Part shown: positions 54,390-62,548 of the stretch, piece by piece | Position numbering within the stretch: the stretch's first letter is position 1 | Layout: the number at the start of each line of letters is the position of its first letter | DNA from: Glycomyces luteolus | Lineage (GTDB): Bacteria; Actinomycetota; Actinomycetes; Mycobacteriales; Micromonosporaceae | Direction: 5' to 3' | NCBI RefSeq assembly: GCF_027622875.1 | Contig: NZ_JAPZVP010000013.1 | Coordinates: 111,255 to 175,254 of the forward strand | Length of the DNA: 64,000 nt | The notes under the pieces: model-generated | Told to the model about the DNA's origin: nothing | Database searches by the model: none | What the model saw: the letters and a program-made list of their open reading frames with translations, nothing else | Program-made: the position numbers and the translations under genes

Positions 54390-55217
54390 ATGATCCAACT
54401 GGACCGGGCACCCCGGCTCGTGGCGACGGACCTGGACGGCACCGTCGTCCGCTCCGACGAGACCGTCTCGCCTCGCACGATGGCCGCGCTCAAGCGACTG
54501 GCGGCAGCGGGAGTCATCCTCGTCGGCGCCTCCGGGCGCGGACCGCGCCTGCTCGAGCTGTGCCGCAACGACATCCCCTCAGCCGATTTCCTCGTGCTCG
54601 GCCAGGGCGCGTTCGTCTACGAATGCCGCTACGACGACAGCGTCGTCCAGCTCGCCGACCGCTCCGTCGAAGGCGAGGTGCTCCACCAGGCGCTGCGCCT
54701 GATCGAAGCCGAAGTCGGCCCCGTGCGCGCGCTCGCCGAACCGGCCGACCCGTCGCGGCACATCACCGGCGATCCCATGCCCGACTGGCCCTGGACGGCC
54801 GTCACCCTCGAGACCGCGCCGCGCGACATCGCCTTCACGGGCCCGATGGTCAAGGGCTACTTCGTGTCCGACGAGTACACGGGCCCCGAGCTGCTGGTCG
54901 CCGCGAAGGATGTGATCGATCCCGAGCTCGTCTCCGTCACCGAGTCCGGCGTCGGCATGCTCGAGGTCTGCCCGGTCGGGGTCACGAAGGCCGCCGGCAT
55001 CCAGGTCGTGCTCGACAAGTTCGGCATCGACTGGTCCGACGTGCTCGTCTTCGGCGACGCCACCAACGACCTCAGCATGATGGAGGCCGCCGGGCACTCC
55101 GTCGCGATGCCCAACGGCCACCCGTGGGTCCAGGCCGCCGCCACCGAGATCGCCCCCGCGGGCAACAACGACGACGGCGTCGCCCAGTACATCGAGGCGC
55201 TCCTCGAACTCCTGTAG
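54390..55217 (+). CDS. HAD-superfamily phosphatase (Cof-like), second copy
   Basis: A 275-aa HAD-IIB enzyme with LVATDLDGTVVRSDETVSPR, ILVGASGRGPRLL, LEVCPVGVTKAAGIQ and VLVFGDATNDLSMMEAAGHS. All catalytic positions are present. The ATG follows GGAGG (54381-54385). It lies 127 bases after its relative and may be co-transcribed. Confidence 0.9.
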   Translation: MIQLDRAPRLVATDLDGTVVRSDETVSPRTMAALKRLAAAGVILVGASGRGPRLLELCRNDIPSADFLVLGQGAFVYECRYDDSVVQLADRSVEGEVLHQALRLIEAEVGPVRALAEPADPSRHITGDPMPDWPWTAVTLETAPRDIAFTGPMVKGYFVSDEYTGPELLVAAKDVIDPELVSVTESGVGMLEVCPVGVTKAAGIQVVLDKFGIDWSDVLVFGDATNDLSMMEAAGHSVAMPNGHPWVQAAATEIAPAGNNDDGVAQYIEALLELL

Positions 55218-55419
55218 GCAACGGCCGCAGCGGTAAGGCACGATCCGTGTCGGGTTCCTGACACGGAAGCATGGAGCCATTGCGCGCCAGTGCGTTCCGC
55301 CATAGGCTCCGATGTGGTGGGGACCACGAAGCAGTGACCGACTGCGGTGAGCGTGAACGGCGCTGCGCCGCAACCAATCGCGCTGCCTCGTCCGTGCTGC
55401 CACGCCTCCTGGAGCTTCC

Positions 55420-55633
55420 ATGTCTACTGAAGACACCGCCACCGAAGCCGCCGCAGAAGAAGCGCTCCCCTACGGCATGCCGTACCGGCGGGAGACCCGC
55501 TACGACCCGCCTACCGGGCTCATGGCGATGCAGGGCGTTCCCCGAGCTGCGGCTGGCCGTGCCCTCCGAGGCGATCCCGATGCGCAGCGACATGGCCGTG
55601 TACGGGGTCCACACGCTGCCCGTCGCCTGGTGA
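55420..55633 (+). pseudogene. Cytochrome P450 remnant (N- and C-termini only)
   Basis: Starts MSTEDTATEAAAEEALPYGM with PYRRETRYDPPTGLMAMQG, like the N-terminus of the intact P450 at 59353. Then the reading shifts frame near 55540 directly into FPELRLAVPSEAIPMRSDMA and ends VYGVHTLPVAW-stop, which matches a P450 C-terminus. The central 300 or so residues, including the I-helix, ExxR and heme Cys, are missing. An internal deletion with frameshift explains this. Confidence 0.82.
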
Positions 55634-55747
55634 ACCGAGCCCACTGAACCGCCCTGGCGCCCAAAGCCACCGCCGTTTGCGGGCACCGACGCGCGGCCGG
55701 GACACCGCTCCACCATCGGCGTCCCGGCCGCGTCCTAATCGCATGTC

Positions 55748-57397
55748 CTAGCGGACGTCCCAGACGGGCTCGTCCGACTCGACCACTTCGCCGTCGCGCT
55801 GGAACACCACGAAGCGGTCGAAGCCGCGCGTGAACCAGCGGTCGTGTGTGACGGCGAGGACGGTGCCGTCGAAGGCCTTCAGGCCCTGCTCGAGCGCTTC
55901 GGCCGAGGCCAGGTCGAGGTTGTCGGTGGGCTCGTCCAGGAGCAGGCAGGTCGCTCCCGAGAGCTCCAGCAGCAGCACCATGAAGCGCGCCTGCTGGCCG
56001 CCCGAGAGCGTCTTGAAGTCCTGTTCGGACTGGCCGGTGAGCTCGTACCGGTTGAGGGCGCTCATCGCCTTCGAGCGGTCGAGCGAGGGCCGGTCCTCGT
56101 CACCCTCCCAAAGGATCTCGCGGAGCGTGCGGCCGTCGAACTCCGGATGCTCGTGCGTCTGCGAGAAGTGCCCGGGGTAGACGCGGGCGCCGAGCCGCGC
56201 GATGCCGCTGTGCCGCACCGGGTCCAGTGTGCGCTTCCCCGCGACCCCGGCCTCCGGGTCCGATCCGCCCTGCGCCAGCAGGCGCAGGAAATGGCTCTTG
56301 CCGGTGCCGTTGGCGCCCAGGACCGCCACCCGGTCCCCGTACCAGACCTCCAGGTCGAACGGGAACGTCAGGTCCTCCAGCTCCAGCTGCTCGCAGATGA
56401 CGGCCCGCTTGCCGGTGCGCCCGCCCTCGAGCTTGACGCGGATGTCCTGCTCGCGCGGCGGTGCGGGCGGCGGCCCGGCCTCCTCGAACTTCTGCAGCCG
56501 CGTCTGCGCGGCCCGGTACCGGGAGGCCATGTCGGAGTTGTACGCGGCCTTGTTCTTGTACATGAGCATGAGCTCGCGCAGCTTCTTGTGCTCCTCGTCC
56601 CAGCGGCGCCGCAGCTCCTCGAACCGCTCGTGGCGGCCCTCGCGCGCCTCGTGCCAGGTCGCGAACCCGCCGCCGTGCGTCCAGGTCGTGCCGGCCTCGA
56701 GCGTGACGATCGAACTCGCGGCGTTCGCGAGCACCTCGCGGTCGTGCGAGACGAACAGGATCGACTTGTCGGAGTCCCGGATCGCCTGCTCCAGTTCGCG
56801 TTTCGCCGGCACGTCGAGGAAGTTGTCCGGCTCGTCGAGCACCAGCACCTCGTCGCGGCCTTGCAGGAGCAGCTGGAGCGCGAACCGCTTCTGCTCGCCG
56901 CCCGAGAGCGTCCTGAGGGGACGATCCTTGACCGCTTCCCAAGGCTGCCCGAGGATCGCGACCGCGACGGTGTCGCAGAGGACGTCGAACTCGTAGCCGC
57001 CCGCCTCGCCCCAGTCGGCGAGCGCCTGCGCGTACGCGAGCTGGTCCTTCTCCGTGCCGTCAGCGATGGCCATGCGGCCCTCCGCGATCGCCAGCCGCGC
57101 CGCTACGGCCTTCACCGGCGGCGGCGCGAGGTCCACGGCGAGGCGTCGCAGCGGACGCTCCCCTTCGCGCATGCCGACGAGCTGGCGCATGACGCCCAGC
57201 CCGCCCGAGTGCGAGACGGTGCCCGCGTCCGGCACGAGGGCGCCGGTGACGATGTTGAGCAGGGTGGTCTTCCCGGCCCCGTTCGCTCCGATGAGCGCCA
57301 CTTTCGCCCCTTCGCCGACACGGAACGACACCTCGTCGAACAATGTGGTGCCGTCGCTGAGGCCGTAACGAACGCCGGAGAGGTCCACGAATCCCAT
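55748..57397 (-). CDS. ABC-F family ATPase
   Basis: A 549-aa protein with two ABC domains and no TM helices. Walker A motifs are GANGAGKT and GANGTGKS, and the signatures LSGGEQKRFALQLL and LSGGQQARFMVLLL. A charged linker lies between them (about 230-320). ABC-F proteins act at the ribosome; some relieve antibiotic inhibition, others aid translation. The ATG at 57397 begins the family-like sequence MGFVDLSGVRYGLSDGTTLF. Confidence 0.92.
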   Translation of the reverse strand: MGFVDLSGVRYGLSDGTTLFDEVSFRVGEGAKVALIGANGAGKTTLLNIVTGALVPDAGTVSHSGGLGVMRQLVGMREGERPLRRLAVDLAPPPVKAVAARLAIAEGRMAIADGTEKDQLAYAQALADWGEAGGYEFDVLCDTVAVAILGQPWEAVKDRPLRTLSGGEQKRFALQLLLQGRDEVLVLDEPDNFLDVPAKRELEQAIRDSDKSILFVSHDREVLANAASSIVTLEAGTTWTHGGGFATWHEAREGRHERFEELRRRWDEEHKKLRELMLMYKNKAAYNSDMASRYRAAQTRLQKFEEAGPPPAPPREQDIRVKLEGGRTGKRAVICEQLELEDLTFPFDLEVWYGDRVAVLGANGTGKSHFLRLLAQGGSDPEAGVAGKRTLDPVRHSGIARLGARVYPGHFSQTHEHPEFDGRTLREILWEGDEDRPSLDRSKAMSALNRYELTGQSEQDFKTLSGGQQARFMVLLLELSGATCLLLDEPTDNLDLASAEALEQGLKAFDGTVLAVTHDRWFTRGFDRFVVFQRDGEVVESDEPVWDVR

Positions 57398-57482
57398 GTG
57401 TCGATTCTCTGCGGCTAACGGCATGGCGTCAAAGTCATTTGCCGTGTTGGATTCAGTGGGGTCCACTGCCTACGCTGGACGC

Positions 57483-57638
57483 ATGAACGACACCCCTGAC
57501 CGGAACGAACCCGGGCGGCAGCGCAGGCGCTTCTGGCGCCCGAGCTCGGCGAGCGAATGGGTCGAGCTGGCGATCTACGTCTTCTTCGGCCTCATCGCCC
57601 TGCTGGCCGCCGTCGGCTGGCTCGTGGCGCGAACGTGA
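57483..57638 (+). CDS. 51-aa single-pass membrane protein
   Basis: Short but well supported: TACGCT (57471-57476) ends six bases before the ATG. The product has a basic N-terminus (GRQRRRFWRPSSASEWVELA) and one TM helix (IYVFFGLIALLAAVGWLVA). Function is unknown. It is divergent from the ABC-F gene. Confidence 0.7.
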   Translation: MNDTPDRNEPGRQRRRFWRPSSASEWVELAIYVFFGLIALLAAVGWLVART

Positions 57639-57650
57639 CGGGCATCGATG

Positions 57651-58532
57651 TCACACACGGCTTCGTGACCGGTAGGCCCGGGGGCTCAGTCCCCGGTGGC
57701 GTTTGAACGCGGTGGAGAACGCGAACGGATCCCGGTAGCCGACCGCGGCGGCGGCCGCGGCGACCGGGATCTGAGGGTCGGCCAAGAGGTCGGCGGCGAG
57801 CTCCATGCGGCGTTCGGTGACGTACCGCAGCGGCGGCTGCGCCATGACCTCGGTGAAGCGCTTGGCGAAATGGGCGCGCGAGACGTTCGCCTGGGCGGCA
57901 AGCGCCTCCACGGTCCAGGCCCGGTCGGGGCGGCGGTGGACGGCCTCGAGCGCGGGGCCCGTGACGGGGTCGAGCGCGCCCCGATACCAGCCGGGGGCCT
58001 CGGCCTCCTGGCGTGCGAACCAGCAGCCGAGGGTGCACACGAGCCCCCAGTCGAGGATGCGGTCGAGCATGGCCTGGCCGCCCGGGGCGTGCGCGCGGTC
58101 GAGGGCGTCGCGCATGGAGTGCAGCCAGAGCACGTCGTCGACCTCCTCGTCGAGGACGAGCGCTTCGGGGAGCGCGCGCAGGAGCCGCTGGTGCCGTGCG
58201 CTCGCGGGACGGTAGGTCCCGGCGATGAGGACGGTGGACGCGGACCGGTCCGCCTGCGGCGCTTCGCTCATCGCGATCGCCGGGATCGGCCGGTCGAGTG
58301 TGGAGTGCGCGTCGACGAGGTCGAAGGGGACGCGGGCGATCGCGGTGGATCCGGCGGTGAGGCGGTGGCCGGTGCCGCCGCCCAGGACGAGTTCGGCATT
58401 CCCGGCGACGGCGGTGACCATGGTCAGCGGAGCGCTGTCGAAGCGGAGCCGCCACGGCGGGTCGAGCGCGGCCCGGTGCACCGAGGCGCCGTCGGCGCGG
58501 ATGTCGGCGAGCATGTCGCTGAGCGGGTCCAT
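57651..58532 (-). CDS. AraC-family regulator with cupin N-domain (module 1)
   Basis: A 293-aa regulator starting MDPLSDMLADIRADGASVHR, typical of AraC proteins with a cupin-6-type sensor. The C-terminal double HTH includes TVEALAAQANVSRAHFAKRF and DPFAFSTAFKRHRGLSPRAY. TACGGT (58544-58539) is six bases from the ATG. It is divergent from an NAD(P)H oxidoreductase gene, with a 24-bp site between them that recurs in module 2. Confidence 0.93.
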   Translation of the reverse strand: MDPLSDMLADIRADGASVHRAALDPPWRLRFDSAPLTMVTAVAGNAELVLGGGTGHRLTAGSTAIARVPFDLVDAHSTLDRPIPAIAMSEAPQADRSASTVLIAGTYRPASARHQRLLRALPEALVLDEEVDDVLWLHSMRDALDRAHAPGGQAMLDRILDWGLVCTLGCWFARQEAEAPGWYRGALDPVTGPALEAVHRRPDRAWTVEALAAQANVSRAHFAKRFTEVMAQPPLRYVTERRMELAADLLADPQIPVAAAAAAVGYRDPFAFSTAFKRHRGLSPRAYRSRSRV

Positions 58533-58582
58533 GCCGCAACCGTAGACGATCACGAAGGTTTTCCCGTTCCTCGACCATGGGC

Positions 58583-58606
58583 CGTCCACGAGATCAGGGC
58601 TGTACT
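58583..58606. promoter_or_regulatory. AraC-module operator, copy 1
   Basis: CGTCCACGAGATC, two variable bases, GGCTGTACT. It is identical at 22 of 24 positions to the complement of 61518-61541 and lies at the same distance (51 bases) from the AraC start. Confidence 0.75.
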
Positions 58607-58651
58607 CAAGGGGCGCTGCCGCAGTGGCGGCGCCACCGGAAGGAGACCCGC

Positions 58652-59263
58652 ATGGACAAGCAGCCCACGGCGCTCGTCGTCATGGCCCATCACCGCGCCG
58701 ATTCCCTCACGGCGGCCCTGGCGCGCCGCACCGCCGACCGCCTCGACGCCGCCGGATACCGCGTCGACTTCCTCGACCTGCAACGGGAGGGCTTCGACCC
58801 CAGGAACCGGGTCGAGGACGAACCCGACTACGGCAACCGCGACAAGCGCTACTCGGACGAGGTGCACGCCCACGCCGAGCGGCTGCTGGCCGCCGATGTC
58901 GTGGCGGCCGTGTTCCCGGTGTGGTGGTTCGGCTTGCCGGCCTTGCTGAAAGGCTGGATCGACCGGGTCTGGAACTACGGGCTGGCGTATGGGCGGCGCG
59001 AGAAGCCCATGGCGGGCAAGCGGATCCTGTGGCTCGGGCTGGCCGGGCTCGCCGAGGACGACCCGGATTCGGACCTCACCCGCGCGCTGCTCGACGGGGC
59101 GCTGCGGCGCGGGATCGCCGAGTTCTGCGACGTCACGGACGTGCACACCCGGGCACTGTTCGACAGCGAGGCCAAGGGCCTCGAAGGCGGGGAGCGCGAG
59201 CGCCACTACGCGGCGCTGTTCGCCGGCGCCGACGACGCGGTCGGCAGGCTTCTGGCCGGTTGA
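58652..59263 (+). CDS. NAD(P)H-dependent oxidoreductase, flavodoxin fold (module 1)
   Basis: A 203-aa KefF/NQO-like quinone reductase. N-terminal VVMAHHRADSLTAALARRTA binds flavin phosphate, VFPVWWFGLPALLKGWIDRV is the hallmark FMN/quinone loop, and AYGRREKPMAGKRILWLGLA follows. ATG follows AAGGAG. It is close to the enzyme at 60837-61484, and the two face each other across the P450 gene. Confidence 0.92.
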   Translation: MDKQPTALVVMAHHRADSLTAALARRTADRLDAAGYRVDFLDLQREGFDPRNRVEDEPDYGNRDKRYSDEVHAHAERLLAADVVAAVFPVWWFGLPALLKGWIDRVWNYGLAYGRREKPMAGKRILWLGLAGLAEDDPDSDLTRALLDGALRRGIAEFCDVTDVHTRALFDSEAKGLEGGERERHYAALFAGADDAVGRLLAG

Positions 59264-59286
59264 GGGCGGGCTTGCACCGTTCATGT

Positions 59287-59311
59287 TATACGTATAGCCT
59301 ATATATACGTA
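59287..59311. promoter_or_regulatory. AT-rich palindromic operator upstream of the P450 gene
   Basis: TATACGTA at 59287-59294 and 59304-59311; together with TACGTATA (59289-59296) they form a 23-bp inverted repeat. Such AT-rich symmetry is exceptional in this DNA and sits about 42 bases before the P450 ATG, as expected of a TetR- or MarR-type operator. No such regulator gene is adjacent. Confidence 0.7.
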
Positions 59312-59352
59312 GATCGTGTGAGTCGCGATCGGACACCACCGAGGAGACCTCG

Positions 59353-60789
59353 ATGTCAACACCCGACACCGCCGAAACCGAAGTGCCCTACGGCATCCCG
59401 CTCGAACGCGACCATCCGTTCGACCCGCCCGCCGCCGTCATGGCCCTGCACCGCGGGTCCGAGATGCGGCGGATGCGGTACCACCCCGAGGGCCGCCTGG
59501 GCTGGCTCGTCACCAGCCACCGCCTCGCCCGCAAGGTCCTGGCCGACACCCGGTTCAGCTCCACGCTCGGCAGCCCGGCGCAGGTTCCGACCCCCATGCC
59601 CGGACTGGAGGACTACCTCGACTTCGAGGGCGACTTCCCGCTCACCCCCGGCATGTTCATCGAGATGGACCCGCCGGACCACACCCGCTTGCGCCGCAGG
59701 CTCACCGGCGTGTTCACCGTCAAGCGCATGAAGCAGCTCGAGCCGCGCATCGCCGAGCACGTGCAGACCCGGCTCGACGCCCTCGCGGCCGGGCCCCGGC
59801 CCGCCGACCTGGTCGCCGACTTCGCAGTGCCCGTGCCCTCGATGATGATCTGCGAACTGCTCGGCGTCCCGTACGACCAGCGCGAACGCTTCGAGGCGGA
59901 TTCGCGGGCGATCTTCACCATGGACGAGACCGGGGAGGGCAAGCAGGCCGCCGTGGTGAACCTCTTCGGATTCATCGGCGAGCTGGTCGCGGCCAAGCGG
60001 GCGAATCCGACGGACGACCTGCTCTCCGACCTCGCCGCCGACCCGGAGCTGGCCGATGAGGAGGTCGCGGGCATGGCGACCCTGCTGCTCGTGGCGGGGC
60101 ACGAGACGACCGCGAAGATGCTCGCGCTGGGCACCATGGCGCTCTTGGAGAACCGCGACCAGTGGGAGCTGCTGCGCGCGCGTCCCGAGCTGATGGCCGG
60201 GGGTGTGGAAGAGCTGCTGCGCTACCTCACGATCATCCACACCGGACTGATCCGGCAGGTGAAGGAGGACATCGAGTTCGAGGGGCACCTGATCAGGGCG
60301 CGCGAGTACGTCACGGTGTCGGTGCAGACCGCGAACCGCGACGAAGCGCACTTCATCGAGCCCGACAAGCTGGACGTGACAGGTGACGCCAAGGGACACT
60401 TGACGTTCGGGCACGGCGTGCACCAGTGCCTCGGCCAGCAGCTGGCGCGCATGGAGATGCGCATCGCGTTCGCCGGGCTCATCGAGCGCTTCCCGGACCT
60501 GAAGCTGGCCGTGCCCGCCGCGGAGGTGCCGCTGGTGACCGGGCAGAGCTTCTACGGCGTCGCCGAACTGCCGGTGACCTGGTTAGGAGGAGCCATGGTG
60601 AGGATCATCGCCGACACGGAGGCGTGCGCGAGTTCGGGGATGTGCGCGCTGACCGCGCCCGTCTACTTCGATCAGGACGATGAGGACGGCCGGGTCGTGC
60701 TCCTCGCCGATGAAGCGGAGGACTGCGACGGCGAGGTGGCCGACGCGGTGCGGCTCTGCCCCGCGGGCGCCCTTCGGCTCGAGTCCTGA
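59353..60789 (+). CDS. Cytochrome P450 joined in frame to a [3Fe-4S]-type ferredoxin
   Basis: A 478-aa open frame. Residues 1-410 are a bacterial class I P450: I-helix LLVAGHETT (about 245), EELLR (about 284) and heme loop FGHGVHQCLGQQLAR (about 352-366). Residues 415-478 are a small ferredoxin (MVRIIADTEACASSGMC, later CP near the end). Between them the sequence TGG TTA GGA GGA GCC ATG (60580-60597) still contains a Shine-Dalgarno and start codon for a separate ferredoxin gene (60595-60789). If one T were absent, TGG would be followed by TAG, the normal end of such P450s. So the fusion may result from one inserted base or a sequencing error. The TTA codon is rare in actinomycetes and would need the bldA tRNA. 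Confidence 0.92.
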   Translation: MSTPDTAETEVPYGIPLERDHPFDPPAAVMALHRGSEMRRMRYHPEGRLGWLVTSHRLARKVLADTRFSSTLGSPAQVPTPMPGLEDYLDFEGDFPLTPGMFIEMDPPDHTRLRRRLTGVFTVKRMKQLEPRIAEHVQTRLDALAAGPRPADLVADFAVPVPSMMICELLGVPYDQRERFEADSRAIFTMDETGEGKQAAVVNLFGFIGELVAAKRANPTDDLLSDLAADPELADEEVAGMATLLLVAGHETTAKMLALGTMALLENRDQWELLRARPELMAGGVEELLRYLTIIHTGLIRQVKEDIEFEGHLIRAREYVTVSVQTANRDEAHFIEPDKLDVTGDAKGHLTFGHGVHQCLGQQLARMEMRIAFAGLIERFPDLKLAVPAAEVPLVTGQSFYGVAELPVTWLGGAMVRIIADTEACASSGMCALTAPVYFDQDDEDGRVVLLADEAEDCDGEVADAVRLCPAGALRLES

Positions 60790-60795
60790 ACGCGT

Positions 60796-60838
60796 CTCGG
60801 CACCCGCTGCGGCGCAACGGGTGCCGAGCGCATTTCTC
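60796..60838. terminator. Terminator between P450-ferredoxin and module 2
   Basis: 11-base perfect stem CTCGGCACCCG (60796-60806) / CGGGTGCCGAG (60818-60828), followed by CGCATTTCTC. Confidence 0.75.
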
Positions 60839-61484
60839 AGCCCAGGAACTTCTCGACGTGCTCGACGGCGAGGCGGTCGATGGCCGCGTAGTGGGCGGTG
60901 CGCTGCTCGCCGGTGAGGGCCTCGCCCTTGGTGAAGTTGCCTTCGGCGTCGACGATCTGGGGCTCGCCTTCGGCGTCGGGGAGGACTTCGACGGCGGCGT
61001 CGGTGATCCCGGTGTAGAACGAGATCCCGTCGCGCAGCACGCGGTCGAGGTTCTCCTTCATCCACGCCCAGTACTCGTCGCCTTCGGCGGCTCCGGCCAG
61101 GCCGAGCCACAGCATCCGCTTCCCGGCGAGCTTGGGCTTGCTGCGCCCGTAGGCGAAGCCGTAGTTCCAGACTCGGTCGATCCATCCCTTGAGGAGGGCG
61201 GGCGGGCTGTTCCAGTAGACGGGGAACACCGGGAGGATCACGTCGGCGGCGAGGAGGCGCTCCATGTGCGCCCGCGTCTCGGGGGAGTAGGCCTTGTCGC
61301 GGTCGTCCCAGTCCGGCTGGTCCTCCACGGTCATGCGCGGGTCGAAGCCTTCGGCGTGCAGGTTGAGCAGGTCGATGGCGTAGCCGGCCTCTTTGAGGCG
61401 GGCGGCGACGACGTCGCCGATGTGGGCGGTGAGGGAGTCGGCGCGGTGGTGCGAGACGACGACGAGTGCGGTCTTTGCGGTCAT
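60837..61484 (-). CDS. NAD(P)H-dependent oxidoreductase, flavodoxin fold (module 2)
   Basis: A 215-aa paralogue of the module 1 enzyme: VVVSHHRADSLTAHIGDVVA, PVFPVYWNSPPALLKGWIDR, RMLWLGLAGAAEGDE. It has an extra acidic insert (PDAEGEPQIVDAEGN) near the C-terminus. The ATG follows GGAG. It converges on the P450-ferredoxin gene and diverges from its own AraC regulator. Confidence 0.92.
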   Translation of the reverse strand: MTAKTALVVVSHHRADSLTAHIGDVVAARLKEAGYAIDLLNLHAEGFDPRMTVEDQPDWDDRDKAYSPETRAHMERLLAADVILPVFPVYWNSPPALLKGWIDRVWNYGFAYGRSKPKLAGKRMLWLGLAGAAEGDEYWAWMKENLDRVLRDGISFYTGITDAAVEVLPDAEGEPQIVDAEGNFTKGEALTGEQRTAHYAAIDRLAVEHVEKFLG

Positions 61485-61517
61485 GTTCTGCTCCAGGTGA
61501 TTCGGTGCCTGGTGTCC

Positions 61518-61541
61518 AGTACAGCCGCGATCTCGTGGACG
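61518..61541. promoter_or_regulatory. AraC-module operator, copy 2
   Basis: Minus strand reads CGTCCACGAGATC, two variable bases, GGCTGTACT. It matches copy 1 at 22 of 24 positions; flanking CCAT and spacing to the AraC -10 box are also kept. Confidence 0.75.
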
Positions 61542-61591
61542 AGCGATGGCCGTGACGCTCCGATCCATGCGAGTCCGTCTACGATTGGCGG

Positions 61592-62536
61592 ATGGACCCG
61601 CTCAGTGAACTCCTCGGTGGCATCCGTGCGGAAGGCGCGATCCTCAGCGACGCGCTGCTGAAGGCCCCCTGGGTGGTCAGCTTCGACGACCGGGCCCCGC
61701 TGACGATGGTCACGGTGGCGCGCGGGGGCGGGGTGATCATGCTGGCCGACGGCACGGAGGTCGCGGTCAACGCCGGGCAGACGGCGGTCGTGCGCAGCGG
61801 CGAGCCCTTCCGGATGGCCGACGAGGCGGCGTCGGTGCACCGGCCCCACCTCGACTACTGGCTGACCTGCTTCGACCCCGAGGCCTGCGCCGAGATGGAG
61901 CCTCCGGTTCCCGTTGCGGTGGAAGGCGAAGCGACGGCCCTGTTCGTCGGCGCCTACCGCGCTTCGGGGCGCCGCCACGAGCGCCTCATGCGAGCCCTCC
62001 CGCCGGTCCTGGTGATCGACGACGGCTCCGACGTGTGCGCATGGCTCGACGCCTGCGCCATGGACCTCGAAGGGCGCAAGCCCGGGACGCAGGCGTTCAT
62101 CGACCGCCTCTTCGACTGGGGGCTCGTGTGCACCCTGCGCACGTGGTTCGACCAGCAGGGTCGGCAGGCCCCGGTCTGGTACCGGGGGTTCGCCGATCCC
62201 ATTGCGGGGCCCGCGCTCGAGGCGATCCACACTCGGCCCGCGAACCCGTGGACCGTGGCCGACCTCGCGGGTGAGGCGGGCGTCTCCCGTGCGCTGCTCG
62301 CGAAGCGCTTCAACGAGATCATGGGCGAACCGCCGCTCACGTACCTCACCGAATGGCGGATGCAGCTCGCCGAGGAACTCCTCGCCGACCCCGATCTCAC
62401 CGTCGCGCAAGTGGCCCGGAAGATCGGCTACGCCGACCAGTTCGGTTTCAGCAACGCCTTCAAGCGAAGGAAGGGCCTGAGCCCCACCGCTTTCCGGGCG
62501 GCCGCGCAGCCCGCCGCCGCGACCGCGATGGCGTGA
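61592..62536 (+). CDS. AraC-family regulator with cupin N-domain (module 2)
   Basis: A 314-aa paralogue of the module 1 regulator (MDPLSELLGGIRAEGAILSD; HTHs TVADLAGEAGVSRALLAKRF and ADQFGFSNAFKRRKGLSPTA). TACGAT (61580-61585) is six bases from the ATG. The two AraC genes point outward and the two oxidoreductases inward, giving a mirror-image arrangement around the P450. Confidence 0.93.
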   Translation: MDPLSELLGGIRAEGAILSDALLKAPWVVSFDDRAPLTMVTVARGGGVIMLADGTEVAVNAGQTAVVRSGEPFRMADEAASVHRPHLDYWLTCFDPEACAEMEPPVPVAVEGEATALFVGAYRASGRRHERLMRALPPVLVIDDGSDVCAWLDACAMDLEGRKPGTQAFIDRLFDWGLVCTLRTWFDQQGRQAPVWYRGFADPIAGPALEAIHTRPANPWTVADLAGEAGVSRALLAKRFNEIMGEPPLTYLTEWRMQLAEELLADPDLTVAQVARKIGYADQFGFSNAFKRRKGLSPTAFRAAAQPAAATAMA

Positions 62537-62548
62537 CCGCCCCGGCGG

